Below, in pieces: positions 23,243 through 34,359 of a stretch of DNA of 64,000 nt. The notes below the pieces were generated by a model. That model was not told where the DNA came from and did not search any database. It saw only the letters and a program-made list of their open reading frames with translations. Every line of letters begins with the position of its first letter. Position 1 is the stretch's first letter. A program made the translations under genes and the position numbers. Where the stretch lies: contig JANTQA010000012.1 in NCBI GenBank assembly GCA_027625915.1, positions 9,880,501 through 9,944,500 of the forward strand. Reading direction: 5' to 3'. The DNA is from Anaeramoeba flamelloides (taxonomy: Eukaryota; Metamonada; Anaeramoebidae).

Positions 23243-24001
23243 ATGAATTTCACCTTCAAAAACATCTTTGCTTTGATTTTTGAGCTTCTTATAGTGATCA
23301 CTTGTATTTCTGCAAGATTCGATTTACTCATGAACCACATCAAGTGGACTAATTTATTAAAGTTTCTTACCGAATGGAATTTTACATTTACGCTTGTATA
23401 TTTTTTCTTTGCAAGCATCAAAAGTATCGTTAATCTTTTCAGCACAAGTGGGAACAAAAAAAAAGAAGAAAAAGCAAAATCACAACGAAAAGAAAAAAAA
23501 GAAGAAAAAAAAATTCAAGAGCAAAAAACAACTTTATTGATAAACTTTTTTACCTTTGCTATGACAATCTGTTTGCTAATGACAATTGTTTTCTGGGTTT
23601 TATTTAATCTCGATCGAGAATTAATCTTCCCTCAAGCACAAATCGACAAATTACCAAAGTACTTTAATCACGTCTTACACACACTACCAATGATTGCCAT
23701 TACCATTGAATATTTGATCAACCCTAAACACCTTCAACAACCTATCTCAATTAAATGTGTGCTTTCCATCACTTTCGTCTTTCTTGTGTCTTATATTGCC
23801 ATCATAGCTTATGTTTATCATACAACAAAAGCATGGATTTACCCCTTTATCGGATTACTACCTTTGACATACCTTATTGCTTTCTTTTTAGTTACAATTT
23901 TGTTTGCTGTTTTGTTATCATTTTTTATTATTTTTCTCATTCGATCGAGACAAAAATTTTCAAAAAGAGAGAAAATCGAAAAACAGAAAAAACAAAACTA
24001 A
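23243..24001 (+). CDS. FAR-17a/AIG1-like multi-span lipid hydrolase
   Basis: A single exon of 252 residues. The start is the ATG at 23243; the frame is open a little upstream but has only TTG codons there. Five to six membrane spans are visible. Diagnostic features of the FAR-17a/AIG1/ADTRP family are LLKFLTEWNF (Thr43, the position of the catalytic Thr in human AIG1), FWVLFNLDRELIFP, and NHVLHTLP (His146, matching the catalytic His of the NHxxHT motif), then KAWIYPFI. Family members hydrolyse fatty acid esters of hydroxy fatty acids through the Thr/His pair; using the same substrates here is inference. A Lys/Glu-rich loop (about residues 72-95) between spans is an insert relative to animals. 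Both key residues are present, so the enzyme is likely active. Confidence 0.88.
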   Translation: MNFTFKNIFALIFELLIVITCISARFDLLMNHIKWTNLLKFLTEWNFTFTLVYFFFASIKSIVNLFSTSGNKKKEEKAKSQRKEKKEEKKIQEQKTTLLINFFTFAMTICLLMTIVFWVLFNLDRELIFPQAQIDKLPKYFNHVLHTLPMIAITIEYLINPKHLQQPISIKCVLSITFVFLVSYIAIIAYVYHTTKAWIYPFIGLLPLTYLIAFFLVTILFAVLLSFFIIFLIRSRQKFSKREKIEKQKKQN

Positions 24002-24012
24002 TCCCAAAAATC

Positions 24013-24067
24013 GATTTTTTTTTGATTTTTTTTTTGATTTTTTTTTTGATTTTTTTTTTGATTTTTT
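24013..24067 (+). repeat. 12-bp tandem repeat (GA plus T tract)
   Basis: About five head-to-tail units of GA followed by nine or ten T, starting 12 bp after the AIG1-like stop codon. The T-rich unit could lie in the 3' UTR or act in transcription ending; that is inference. Confidence 0.8.
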
Positions 24068-24450
24068 GCCTTTTCTTTTCAAATTCATGGCATTAAATAC
24101 AGCGATTTTTGAATACACACAATCTTACAATTCATTTGTTTTCGATTCACAAAAATTTAAAAAACCATTATCAAGAATTTGGAAATTTTCTTAATATTTT
24201 GAATTATTTTCTATATTTGGGGATCAGACAGATTAATTTATGGATTCTTTTTGATTCAATTATTCTTTGTGAAAACAAATAAATACTGGTCTTTATTTCT
24301 TTTTTTTTGTTTTGTTTGATTTTCTATTCTTTAAGAACCTACTTTCGAGATGAAAAACCATGCGATATTAAAAGAAAATATATTTGGTATTGTTTGGAAG
24401 GATCACCAAATTTTCCAAAGTAAGATCAGTTTAAGAAAAAAAATCATAAT

Positions 24451-24795
24451 TTTTTTTTTTTTTATTATTGAAGAAGTATAAATTACACTCTAAGTGCCCT
24501 TAGACTTAAATTCCCTTTCAGAAATTTAAGTGTAAAATCATAGATTTTACGATTATTAATTAAAGAAAATAATTTTAAGCTCTCATAATTTGAAATTAAT
24601 TCATTAAGATTTATTTCTTTTAATCTATTTTGAAAGGCTTAATCTATTATTTTCAAAGGAAGGGCATACCAAAAAATGATTAATATTTTCTATTATTTCA
24701 TTCTGTTCATGTTTTAAACATAGAGGACAAAATTGGTTTGTGTTTTTATCTATTACATAATAATACCTATTTAAGCAATTAGTAAATGTCCCGAA
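24451..24795 (-). mobile_element. LINE 3' end, copy 1 (5'-truncated)
   Basis: Read on the minus strand, it encodes TFTNCLNRYYYVIDK, then FCPLCLKHEQNE and INHFLVCPS, a C-x2-C...H-x4-C zinc motif typical of the C-terminus of non-LTR retrotransposon ORF2. It ends in a poly-A tail (plus-strand T run near 24451-24464). The frame contains a stop and a shift, so the copy is dead. The 5' truncation is typical of LINE insertion. Confidence 0.7.
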
Positions 24796-24808
24796 TTTAT
24801 TGATTTTT

Positions 24809-25334
24809 TTTTTTTTTTATTATTATTGAAGAAGTGTAAAGTACACTCTAGTTGCCCTTAGACTTAAATTCCCTTTCAGAAATTTCAGCGTAAAATCATA
24901 GATTTCACGATTATTAATTAATGAAAATAATTTCAAACTATGGCAGTTTAAAATCAATTCATTAAGATTTATATCTTTTAATTTATTTTGAAAAATTAAT
25001 CTATCTCTTTCATAAGGAAGAACATACCCATAAAAAGTGATCAATATTTTCTAATAATTTCCTTTTGTTTATATTTTAAACATAAAGGACAAAATTAATT
25101 TGAATTTTTATTAATTACCTAGTAATATCTATTTAAACAGTTAGTGAATGTTCTGAATTTTAGAATTGTTGAACTTGAGGGATAACTTAAATATTTTTGA
25201 GTTTTAAATAAATAATTTTGATTTTTTATTATTGTGAAATATTTTTGGACCGTCCAACTTGTTGAATTCAGCAACTCGTTATATGTATATTTGTATATTT
25301 CTTTTTTTAGTTCAATAATATCTTTTGAATTCCA
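24809..25334 (-). mobile_element. LINE 3' end, copy 2 (longer, 5'-truncated)
   Basis: On the minus strand it reads NSKDIIELKKEIYKYTYNEL, then SWTVQKYFTIIKNQNYLFKT, then TFTNCLNRYY and the FCPLCLKY zinc motif, finishing with KFLKGNLSLRATRVYFTLLQ and an A-rich tail at about 24798-24820. It is tandem to copy 1 and about 80 percent similar by eye. Two in-frame stops are visible, so it is inactive. Confidence 0.7.
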
Positions 25335-25870
25335 AATTTATTGATTGTTGAACTTGATTGGATAACTTATATATCTTTGGGCTTTAAATAAAGAGTTTTG
25401 ATATTCTCTTATTGTGAAATATTTTTATGGAGTGTCGTAGAGAACATATCCTTTTTTTAATTTTCGAAATTAAAAGAAATTTTGTTAAATTGTCTTTTTA
25501 TTACTAAAATTAAAAAAAAAGTAACGAAAATCTATTGATTTTCCGAATAAATAGAAAACTCAAAAAAACCTACCAAAATCGATGGATTTTAAGAATAAAA
25601 AGAAAATTCAAAAAAAAAATAAAGAAAAGCTTATTGATTTTCAAATAAACAAAAACTCAAGAAAAGCTAACGGTGGGTTTTTTTAATTCAAGAAATAAAC
25701 TGACAATTTAAGAAATTTTGGGTTTATTTCTTTGATTAAAAAAAAAAAAAACCAACGACATTTCCAGCTCATGGAATTCAATAATTCATTATATGTAAAT
25801 TTATAAATTTATTTTTTCAATTCAATTATTTCTTTTAAATTTCAATTGATTTTATTGTTTATTCGTTGAT
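25335..25870 (-). mobile_element. LINE fragment, copy 3, interrupted by a ~325-bp insert
   Basis: On the minus strand the 25765-25870 part reads EIIELKK (then a stop) IYKFTYNELLNSMSW, and the 25335-25430 part continues with KYFTIREYQNSLFKAQRYIS, following the order seen in copy 2. Between them lies an unrelated segment (about 25433-25760) bounded by the inverted pentamer TGTCG/CGACA. The copy is 3'-truncated at its junction with copy 2. Confidence 0.6.
25433..25760. repeat. Insert of the CTAACGG-type dispersed repeat inside a LINE fragment
   Basis: It contains repeated blocks such as GAAAATCTATTGATTTTC, AATAGAAAACTCAAAAAAAC and AAGCTAACGG that recur at 58070-59060 and, more weakly, at 42270-42500. 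Ends are TGTCG and CGACA. Confidence 0.55.
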
Positions 25871-28800
25871 TAAATTTTATTAATTGTTTCAAATTAGGAA
25901 GAGATAAATTGTTTATTTTTTTTTTTTGAATTTGAATTTCTATTTATTAACCAAAATTACCATATTTTCTATTTAAAATTCTATTTTATAAATGATAATT
26001 GGCGTTTTTCTGTTTATTTAATATATTTCATAGATACATGAAATAATCCAAGAATAAAAAATCATAATTTTTTGATTTTTCATAATTTGGATAATTAATT
26101 TACCAAAGATTATCAAAAATTCATTTTCGTGTTTAAAAACATCTTTACTTTTGGGGAAATTAGTGAAAAGGAATAATTTTTTACGTTTTTTTTAATTTAG
26201 AGCCCTAATAGAACCTGGAAAAAAGTAAGGTCAATTAATAAAAGAAAAAATAAATGACTAACGACAAAATGGGAGCTTCAGCACAATAGCTGTTTTTTAT
26301 ACTTCTTTTGGTATGGGTTTTTATTTGTTTGATCTATTAGGAAAATTTTGCTCAGAAAAATTGACTATTTTTGAGAACTCGGAATCCACTCTAATGATTC
26401 TGATAATCAAGAAAGTTAAATTTTGTTTTTTGTGTGAATGGAAATGATATACTAGATTATTCTTTGAGGTTAATTTCTTACTTCTATTAATTGATTTTAC
26501 TTTTTGTTTTTCGAAAGGCTATAAATTAATAAATAGATTTAAATTTTTTCCCAGAACCTTTAAGATAATTTTAAAAAGGGAAAAAAAAACACTCAAAAAT
26601 TTTTTTTGTTGATTTTAGAGATTATTTGAGATTTTAAATTAATTTTTAATTTAGTTTCTTAATTTTTTATTGAGGAAAATTATTCATTTTATCCAAATTT
26701 TTCCTTTTTATTTTTTTGTTTTTTTTTTAAAAAATTTGAAAAAAAATTGCTGTACAGTCTGTATATGTATTTACCTAAACAACACAATCCCACAAAATAA
26801 GTCAATGGTCAAAATTTTGAGAAAAAAAATGTAAAAAATATTATCTAAAACAAGAAAAAAATCTTTATAATATTGTTTATTGGGACTTTTTTCAACCTCA
26901 GCTAATCTATTCTCAAATGAAAGGGGTGGATAAAATATGTTCGTCGTCACTCTTCAATTAATACAAGGCTGTTGAGCCATTTCATCTCTCAAATTTTCAA
27001 AGAATTTTTTTTTTTCCATTAAATTGATTTTTTATTTATATTTTGAGATTCAAAAAAAAAAAAATTGAACTTTCATTTTGTTGTCTCTACTATCATTTTT
27101 TATAAGTTGATATATTTTATATGAATATTACTTCAGAAATTCAAAATGTGTTAACTGATAAAAAAAAATCAAGTATTATTTTATTAAATTTTCAATTATC
27201 ATTTTTTTTTGTAGATTATGTCAAATTTTATAACGGGGTTACAAAAATAGTAAGAGTTTTATCCTCCAAGTAACTGTAAATAAGTACAATATATCTATTT
27301 TTTTAACGATTCTACATAGGTAAGAATTTAGCAAACATCAATTCAAACTTTTTAATTACTTTCTTTAATATTTTTTTTTTTCAAATTTGCTTATTTATTT
27401 GTTTATTTTTCTCTTTTTTATCTTTTTCTGAAAGATCACATCGAAAAACAAAAACAAAAAAAAAAATAGATTTTCAGAAATATCAATAAAAATTAAGAAA
27501 ATTGATAATATCAAATGTTTTTTAAAATGCCAGTATTTATGAGTAAAATGTAGAGTTGTTTATTCCTTTTTTCATTGGAAGTTAAGTAAGAAACCATGAT
27601 TAATGCACATTTAAAAAATTGTGATTTACTTTTTTTTTTTTTTTAGTTTTTGATTTTATTTTTTATAATTTTTAAAATATATGATTTTTATATATTTAAT
27701 AAGAATTAAAAAGTGGAATATTAAATATGTTTAGTTATTTGTTATTATTGAATATAAAAGAATATTTTTTTAAAAAATTATTATTTTAGATGTGTGTTCT
27801 TTTTGAAATAGAATTTGGGCTGCAATTATATTAAAGGGTTTATTATTAGTAACAATAGTGCTGTGAATATAAATAAATTGTAAAATGTCGCCTTTTCATG
27901 AAAATGAGCAATAAAACAATAATGTTCATTTTTTTCGTATTTGTGCGCAATTCAAAATAAGTGCTAATCCGGGAAATCAATTAAACCAAATAAAAGTTTA
28001 AGTTCAGTTTACGATTAAAATTAAAGTTTACTGGTTTTAAGTATTTTGGGAAATTATACAGTGTGAAATTTATTGGGTGGTATTAATTTTAGAAATTCAA
28101 ATTTAGGTGGCCAAATGTTTTTTCAAAGGTGGATTACTTTGATAGAAAATTATCATTCTGTAAATTCCATCTAACACAGGTTCAGAATTACCAAAATGAA
28201 AACCAATTTCACTGTCATCATATTTTTTTTAATTATCCAAAGCATTTTTAATGATCAAAAGAGTTTCCAAAATGATTCCATTTTTGAAATTTTCAGAATC
28301 TCCATTGTGAAAAAAAACTGGGTCATTAAAAAAAGTTTACAATTTTGAATCATAATATGAAAATGATTTGAATGGGATTAGTTTTTACAATATTTTCCAA
28401 TTGTTAAAGTGCCTTTGGAGAATACTTGTTCAAAAATATTAATAATTATCTTCTTCTGAATAGATGAAATCAAAAATTGAAATTTATATTAGGTATCAAA
28501 ACTTTATTAAAAAAAAAAAGAAAGAAAGAAAAGAGCACTTCAAAGTAAAATAATTTTCTTACAAAGAATAAACACGCACACACACAAAAAAAAATACCAG
28601 AAGAAGATTAAAACTAGAATATCAAGAAGAAAACCCACAAATATTAATTTTTTTTGTGAATAAAGAAAATTCTTTTTAATGGGTAAAACAACAAAAAATT
28701 ATTAATTGTTAAATTTTGAGAATGATAGTTTTCTATTAAAAACTAATTTAAACGAAAATAATTTAAAGCTATTCATTAAAATAAAAAATAATTATTTTGA

Positions 28801-29223
28801 TTGTATGGAATCAATAAAGAATTATTTTAGGGTTTTTTCGTTACAAAATTAAAATTTGAACTCTGGTTATCGATTTGTTTCCAAAATGGTAATATATTTA
28901 AACTCGGGGTTGTACATATGCTTAAGTATGAGATAAAAAAAAAGACAAATTATCTTAAATGACAAATATTAATTCGACAATAATATTTTTATCTGATATT
29001 AAACCAGAAAAAACTAAGAACTTATCATATTGAATTTTTTTATTGGGTTCTGTTCATACAATAAAAAAAAATATTCTTTTATTACATTAACAAATTATTT
29101 ATTTGATACAAATCGAATCTTGTAATTAATTTCAAAATAGAAACAAAGAAAGTAAATATATTATTTGGTCAAGTTGATTTTGATAAATTATTTCTAAGAG
29201 AAAAAAAAACTCAAGATCAATTA
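25871..29223. other. Intergenic, no supported gene
   Basis: AT-rich with no convincing ORF. At 28302-28345 a block (CCATTGTGAAAAAAAACTGG, then GTCATTAAAAAAA) matches the terminus of the 55045-55910 element; I could not find a partner end nearby, so it looks like a solo or decayed copy. Confidence 0.5.
28302..28345 (+). mobile_element. Solo terminus related to the 55-kb inverted-repeat element
   Basis: CCATTGTGAAAAAAAACTGG followed by GTCATTAAAAAAA matches the first ~40 bp of the element at 55045 with few differences. No matching inverted end was seen. Confidence 0.45.
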
Positions 29224-29700
29224 TTGTTGTCAAAATAAAGCGTGCAAAAAAATTTAATGCGTGTTTCAAAATAAAAAGGGGGTTTTTTTGTTAAAGAAGG
29301 GAAACAATTTCACACAATCAAAGAAACTGATAATAAACCCTAAAAAAATATGGTATTGGTTTCTTAAAGTTCTATTATTTAAAAAGAAATTCAAAAAATA
29401 AAGGATCCAATTGCAAAATTTATCTCAAAAAATAGAGTAAATTTTTAAGAAATTTTTAACTACAAAAAAACAAAAAAATTCAAAAAAATTGAGAATGTTA
29501 TGGAAAATTTTTAACTATTTTAATGAATAATTTAAATTTTACCAAAAATAACCAGATCTTTACTTTTAAAATCAATTTGAACTTAGGTCTACTATTTGAT
29601 GGTAGATTGGATGTTGCCTTGGAACAAGAAGAAAAAAAAGCACGGATAATATTATGAAACACGGATTATAGTCTTTGTGCACGCATTATTTGGATCACTG
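29224..29700 (-). mobile_element. Family-A MITE, copy A2
   Basis: 477 bp flanked by TA (29222-29223 and 29701-29702). The right end reads ATTATTTGGATCACTG, the reverse complement of the CAGTGATC-type terminus, and the left end is TTGTTGTCAAAATAAAGC. The GGAACAAGAAG marker lies at 29612. Non-coding. Confidence 0.75.
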
Positions 29701-30209
29701 TAGTATTCAAAAAAAATGTCAAAAAGGGGCTTGTGTAGTTTTTATATATTTTTTTGTTTATGAAGATCCCTTTGTGGATCAAGATCATTTTTAAAGAAAG
29801 TTGTCTTGTTTTGAGGAGAATTAAATTTGTGAAAAAGTGTTTGAAGTGTAAAATTGATTATTTCAATAAGATCCATTCTGGTTGAAAGAAAATTTCAAAA
29901 GCGAAAACAAAAAAAGAATAAAAAAAATAAAGTCAATAAAGAAAAGAAAAAAACTGCGTTTTCATGCTTATTCAATCTATAAATAAAGACAAAGGGATAA
30001 GCTGGAAAACATAAAAGGAAAATGTCAAAAAAAAAAGAAAACAACAAGAAAAAACGCTTCAAAAGGAAGATACTTGTTTTGTTAATTGAGTGATAAATCT
30101 AAACTATCTTTTCAATTTTCTTTTTATTATTCTTTTGAGTTTATGGTGTGTTTTTTTTCGAGAGAGAAAATAAAAAAGTAAAAAACAACAAAAAAAAAAA
30201 ACAAAAAAC

Positions 30210-30763
30210 TTAGTTGTTGTCTTCTGTTTCTAATCTGGCTGTTGGGTTCATGATTTTGATATCGAGTTGCTTGGCTCTTTTAACAATCAATTTTCTTTTT
30301 CTTGAAGAAACAGTTTTGCCGATTTGAGCTTCAAACTTTTTGTTTTGCATAAGCAACATTTCGAGATCTTTTAAATTGTGGATTGTGATTTTGAAAAATC
30401 CGTTTCTCATTCTGTGTCTCATGATCCTTTCAGTTCCGTAACCAGCTGAAACCATTTTTTGAAGACCTTTATATTTGCGTCTTACTCTACTGTCAATACC
30501 AATTGGCTTTCTCCAAGATTCCTTTATTTATTGAAAAAAAAATTATTTCGCAATACATTTGTGATCAAGAACAAAAGAAAAAGTTAAAATCCAAAAGACA
30601 TGAAAAAGAAAAATCTTTTTTTTTTTTGTACTCTGTTGTTTTTTTAATTTGTGAAAAAAGAAATAGCACATACAGACATTCTTTTGTATCTATTGTAGTT
30701 CCATTTTCTAAATTTTTTGGGATGTTTTTTGACTTTGTTACGTCTAATTAATGGTTTTACCAT
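30210..30763 (-). CDS. RPL32: 60S ribosomal protein eL32, two exons
   Basis: Exon 1 is 30674-30763 (30 codons, MVKPLIRRNKVKKHPKKF). The intron of 152 bp has donor GTATGT and acceptor AAG. Exon 2 is 30210-30521. The 133-residue product has the normal family length. Diagnostic blocks are SWRKPIGIDSRVRRKYKG, the GYGTERIMRHRMRNGF region, VHN-like TIHNLKDLEMLLM, and VSSRKRKLIVKRAKQLDIKI with a short acidic tail. eL32 is an essential component of the large ribosomal subunit. The ATG in exon 2 (MVSAGYG, 30455) is internal, not the start. A possible divergent ORF begins only 42 bp away at 30806. Confidence 0.95.
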
Positions 30764-30805
30764 TTTAATAAATTGAAAACTATTTGAAGATTTACAAGAA
30801 AAAAA

Positions 30806-30910
30806 ATGAATTTGGAACAATTTGGCTCTCTACAAAAAGTTCTCTCAGCTTTGAACAGCTTTTTACTTGGACAAAAATTGATGATTGACAAGTGTTGGAA
30901 AGGTTTGTAA
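30806..30910 (+). CDS. Possible first exon or short ORF divergent from RPL32
   Basis: An ATG starts 34 codons of non-repetitive sequence (MNLEQFGSLQKVLSALNSFL, then GQKLMIDKCWKG) and meets a stop at 30908. A GTTTGT donor, the type used elsewhere in this window, sits at the end of the open stretch. The composition looks coding, but no following exon was identified and the 42-bp gap to the RPL32 start leaves little room for two promoters. Confidence 0.22.
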   Translation: MNLEQFGSLQKVLSALNSFLLGQKLMIDKCWKGL

Positions 30911-31121
30911 ATTGTTTTTAGGGACTATTCGAATTTTATGCTCAGTCAGGGTTCAAATAAAATACTATAAATAGAAAAAAAGCTTTTAAAGATAATGAAT
31001 AGAGGAAAAGCCAAAATATTGCAATTTTTGGATTTTTTAGATTTTGAAAGTTACTTCTGATATTTTCAAATACTAAACAAAACATTTTGTTTCAAGTTCT
31101 TCAATGTGATTATTTAAATTA

Positions 31122-31765
31122 TAGTGATCAAAATTATCTGTGCCAAACAACTATAATGGGTGTTTCAAAATACTGGTATTTGAATTCTAAATGTGTTAAA
31201 ATTTTTACTTTATTTTCAATATTGTTCTTTTTAAAAATGAGTTCACAAAGAAATTGGTTGTAATTTGTGATATTCACTTGAAAATAGAAATTGAAAATAA
31301 AGTGATAATTATTCACATTTATCATTCAAATATCAGTATAATCTGTGCTTTTTTTTTTCTTCTTGTTCCAATTGAGCATCCACATACCCACTAGTATACC
31401 TGAGTTCTAATCAATTTTAAATATAAATTCCTTAAATTTTTAAGTAAATTTTTAATTAGGAATGTAATTTGTTTAAAATTTTTCGTAAAATTCTCAATTT
31501 TTTTGAATTTTTTTGTTTTTTTTGATTAAAATTTCCAAAAAAATATACTCTTTTTTTTGAGATAAATTTTCAAATTTGACCCATTATTTCTAAAAGTTTT
31601 TTTTTAATACAGGAACTTTAAGAAAGAAATACCACGCTTAAGTTTGGTAATTTGTCGATTTCATATATTAGTTTAATATAGAGGTCTTTTATAACAAAAA
31701 AAAAACAAGCTTTAAATTTTTCAAATATCGATTAAACTTTTGTGGACGTATAATTTTAACAACAG
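31122..31765 (+). mobile_element. Family-A MITE, copy A3 (hosting a nested MITE)
   Basis: Flanking TA at 31120-31121 and 31766-31767. The left terminus is TAGTGATCAAAATTAT and the right end ATAATTTTAACAACAG. Without the nested 164-bp element and its extra TA the length is 478 bp, in line with the other copies. TTCTTCTTGTTCC marker near 31358. Confidence 0.8.
31173..31336. mobile_element. 164-bp hairpin MITE nested in copy A3, TA target duplication
   Basis: Termini CTGGTATTTGAATTCTAAAT and (reverse complement of the right end) CTGATATTTGAATGATAAAT agree at 17 of 20 positions, and similarity runs on to the shared ACTTTATTTTCAAT. It is flanked by TA at 31171-31172 and 31337-31338. Removing it restores the host element sequence TTTCAAAATATAATCTGTGC. 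Confidence 0.85.
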
Positions 31766-31767
31766 TA

Positions 31768-33659
31768 GAAACTGAAAAAACTTAAGTAACTTCAATAAAC
31801 CATCTTGAAATGATATTATTTCAAATTGAATCAGTTTCTATGATTTACTTCATGGCAAATTTTACACTCAAATAATAATATTATCACAAGTATTGTTTCA
31901 AAATTTGTTAAAATGAAACGAAATTTATAAAAATTTGGTGTAAATCATTTTTTTAACGATAAATGAAAATTTTTTCAAACAATTTCACTAATATTTTTGT
32001 TTTTTATGACCTTTAAAATGTCAAGATCTTTGCAACCTAATTATAAATTATATTTTTTCAGATCTAATCCAGTTCTTACTTAGGAGTTTTGAGATAAAAT
32101 GTATATTTTTTAGTTGAATCTAAGACTATTGTGGTTCTCCAATTAATGACTGAGAATCTTTGTTCAAGTGGTTAGATATTTTATTAATCATCCATGAAAG
32201 TCCCAAAGATCTACACAAAATTTATTTAAAAAGTTATTTTTGGAGATTTAATTTACTTTGAGATTATTTTTTAATAATCAAAATCTTTAGTAGGTAAAGT
32301 ATCATTGTCATAAAAGTTTTAAAATTAAAGTAGTTTCTTGTTAAATTACAATTATATATGTGATCTAGGGTTTTTAGATCTTTAAAAAACTCAATTTTTT
32401 CGCAAATTGTTTAAAATGCAATTCATTGGGATTATTTGCGATGAAAAAAAATTTTTAACAAGTTGTGCCTTTATTTATGTCTAAACTTCCAAAAGGGTAT
32501 CATGTATGTTGATAGTTTGTTTTATATATCAAAACATTTTTTGGGTTGCCTATATTTTAGAATATGAATTGGCAAAAAATGATGATTTTTGTACAAAATG
32601 AAAAATTTCAAAATTTGAAAGTATTTGCGATTTATTTACGATTTTATTGAACATTTTTCTTTCTTCAAAACCAAAAAAAAAAAAAAAAAAATGATATACG
32701 TCTCATTCTATCAACATACAAAACACCCTTTTGCAAGTTTGGTCGTCATTCCAGAAACAACTTTTAAAATTTTTATTTTTCTCTCAAATAATTGCTGTTT
32801 TAATATTTTCGCAATTTATAAAAAAGCCCCAAAGTGGATTTTTTAGATAAAAAAATGAATAATCATACGCAAAAATATCAAATAATCACTTATATTATGT
32901 TATTGATGATAATTTTTTTTGAATGAAATCTAAATATAACAGACCACAAAACGATAATTATTAATGTTCCGTTGGATAAAGAAGGAGTTTTTATGGGTTA
33001 AGGGTTGAGTTTTTGAGTGAAAAATAATTTTTGTGAAATTGAAAAAAATATTTGTATTTTGATAACAAAATATCAATTAAAAATTAACAAATTTGTTTAA
33101 TGAACGATCGATCTCAAAAAATCAAAAATGCAAACTTGGGACTTATTGAAAAAATTGCCAAATATCAACACTCAATTTCAAATTTAAATTATTGCCAATT
33201 AAAATGTTGAAAACAACTGTATGGGTTCCAAACGTTTATTAATTGATACTTTTTAGATCTTTAGGTTTTTTTTTTTTTTTTCATTTTAAATATTTCTCAA
33301 ATGATTTATTTATAGATCTCAAGATATGGTATAAAATCCTTACTTTTTCAAATTTAGAGGGTTACGAAATAGCCTCAAATTAGATTAAATCGAATTAAAT
33401 TGTTTTTACAATGTAAGAAAGCAATTTGTTTTGAATTGAAGATATCTAAGTATTTGGAAATATCAAATAAGAATTGGTTAATTTTTTTCTTTTAGTTTTG
33501 GTTTTTAAGAAAATGAGAATTCTTTTAAATTTTTTTTTTATACATCGAACTTTTTTTGAAAATTGGGGATACAATAATTTTTTTTGTTGTTGATTGAATT
33601 TTGACAACTAAAAGAAGTTAAATTTGACAATAAAATTGTATATAAGTCACTCTTTGATA
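31768..33659. other. Intergenic, no supported gene
   Basis: AT-rich. The frame at 32625-32846 has a poly-Lys core and no family match. Confidence 0.5.
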
Positions 33660-34359
33660 CACTACAAGGAAAATTTTTTCAAAAAAAAATCTCTAAATTT
33701 TGTATTTTTCAAATACACTCATATAATAAACATTATTATACATAACAATTTTCAATGAGGTTTACAACTTTAATAGATATTAATAGGAATTGAAAAAAAA
33801 ATGAAATTTTTCAGTAATATTTGTTTCATTTTTAATTGTAAAATTTTTGAATTTTTTAATTGAACTAGTAGAGAGATTATTTTCAAGTATTTTTTTTACT
33901 AGTATAAAAGGAAACATATTTTTCAATTTGAAAATAGTACAAAATATTTCAATCAAAAGATATTGCTCAATTAAATTGAAAATCTGATTTTTTATCTGTT
34001 TTTGGAATATTTTTTATCATTTTATTTTTACCATGTTTGAGTTTTTATATACGTTCCCGGTTTTTTTCTGCAAATTGCTTTAACATATATTCTTTTTTCA
34101 ATCTTAATGTTCAATCAAAAATTAATTCATTTCAACTTTTTACAATATAAAAATACCCTGAAAATAGGTGTTTTTTTCAAAAGTCGGTATTTTTGAAAAG
34201 GGGGGTATTCAAATTTTCAAGAGTTTAATAGCTATCCTTTTTTTATTACATAAAATTATGATAACTTTTTAAAAATAATTTATAAAAGAAGTATAACTGA
34301 AATCCAATGTATAGTTTTGGCTAACTTTAATTTTATGTATTTAAATTTTCCTTGTAGTG
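33660..34359. mobile_element. 700-bp element with CACTA-like inverted termini
   Basis: The left end CACTACAAGGAAAATTT is perfectly mirrored by AAATTTTCCTTGTAGTG on the right (17 bp). CACTACAAGAAAA-type ends mark CACTA (EnSpm) DNA transposons. The flanking triplets (ATA, GAG) do not match, so no 3-bp duplication is seen, and a CACTC block just outside is also mirrored. No transposase inside; a non-autonomous derivative at best. Confidence 0.45.

Noticed and set aside
30503-30751. Plus-strand ORF of 82 codons over RPL32
   Set aside because: It overlaps RPL32 exon 1 and the intron on the opposite strand and has no family features.
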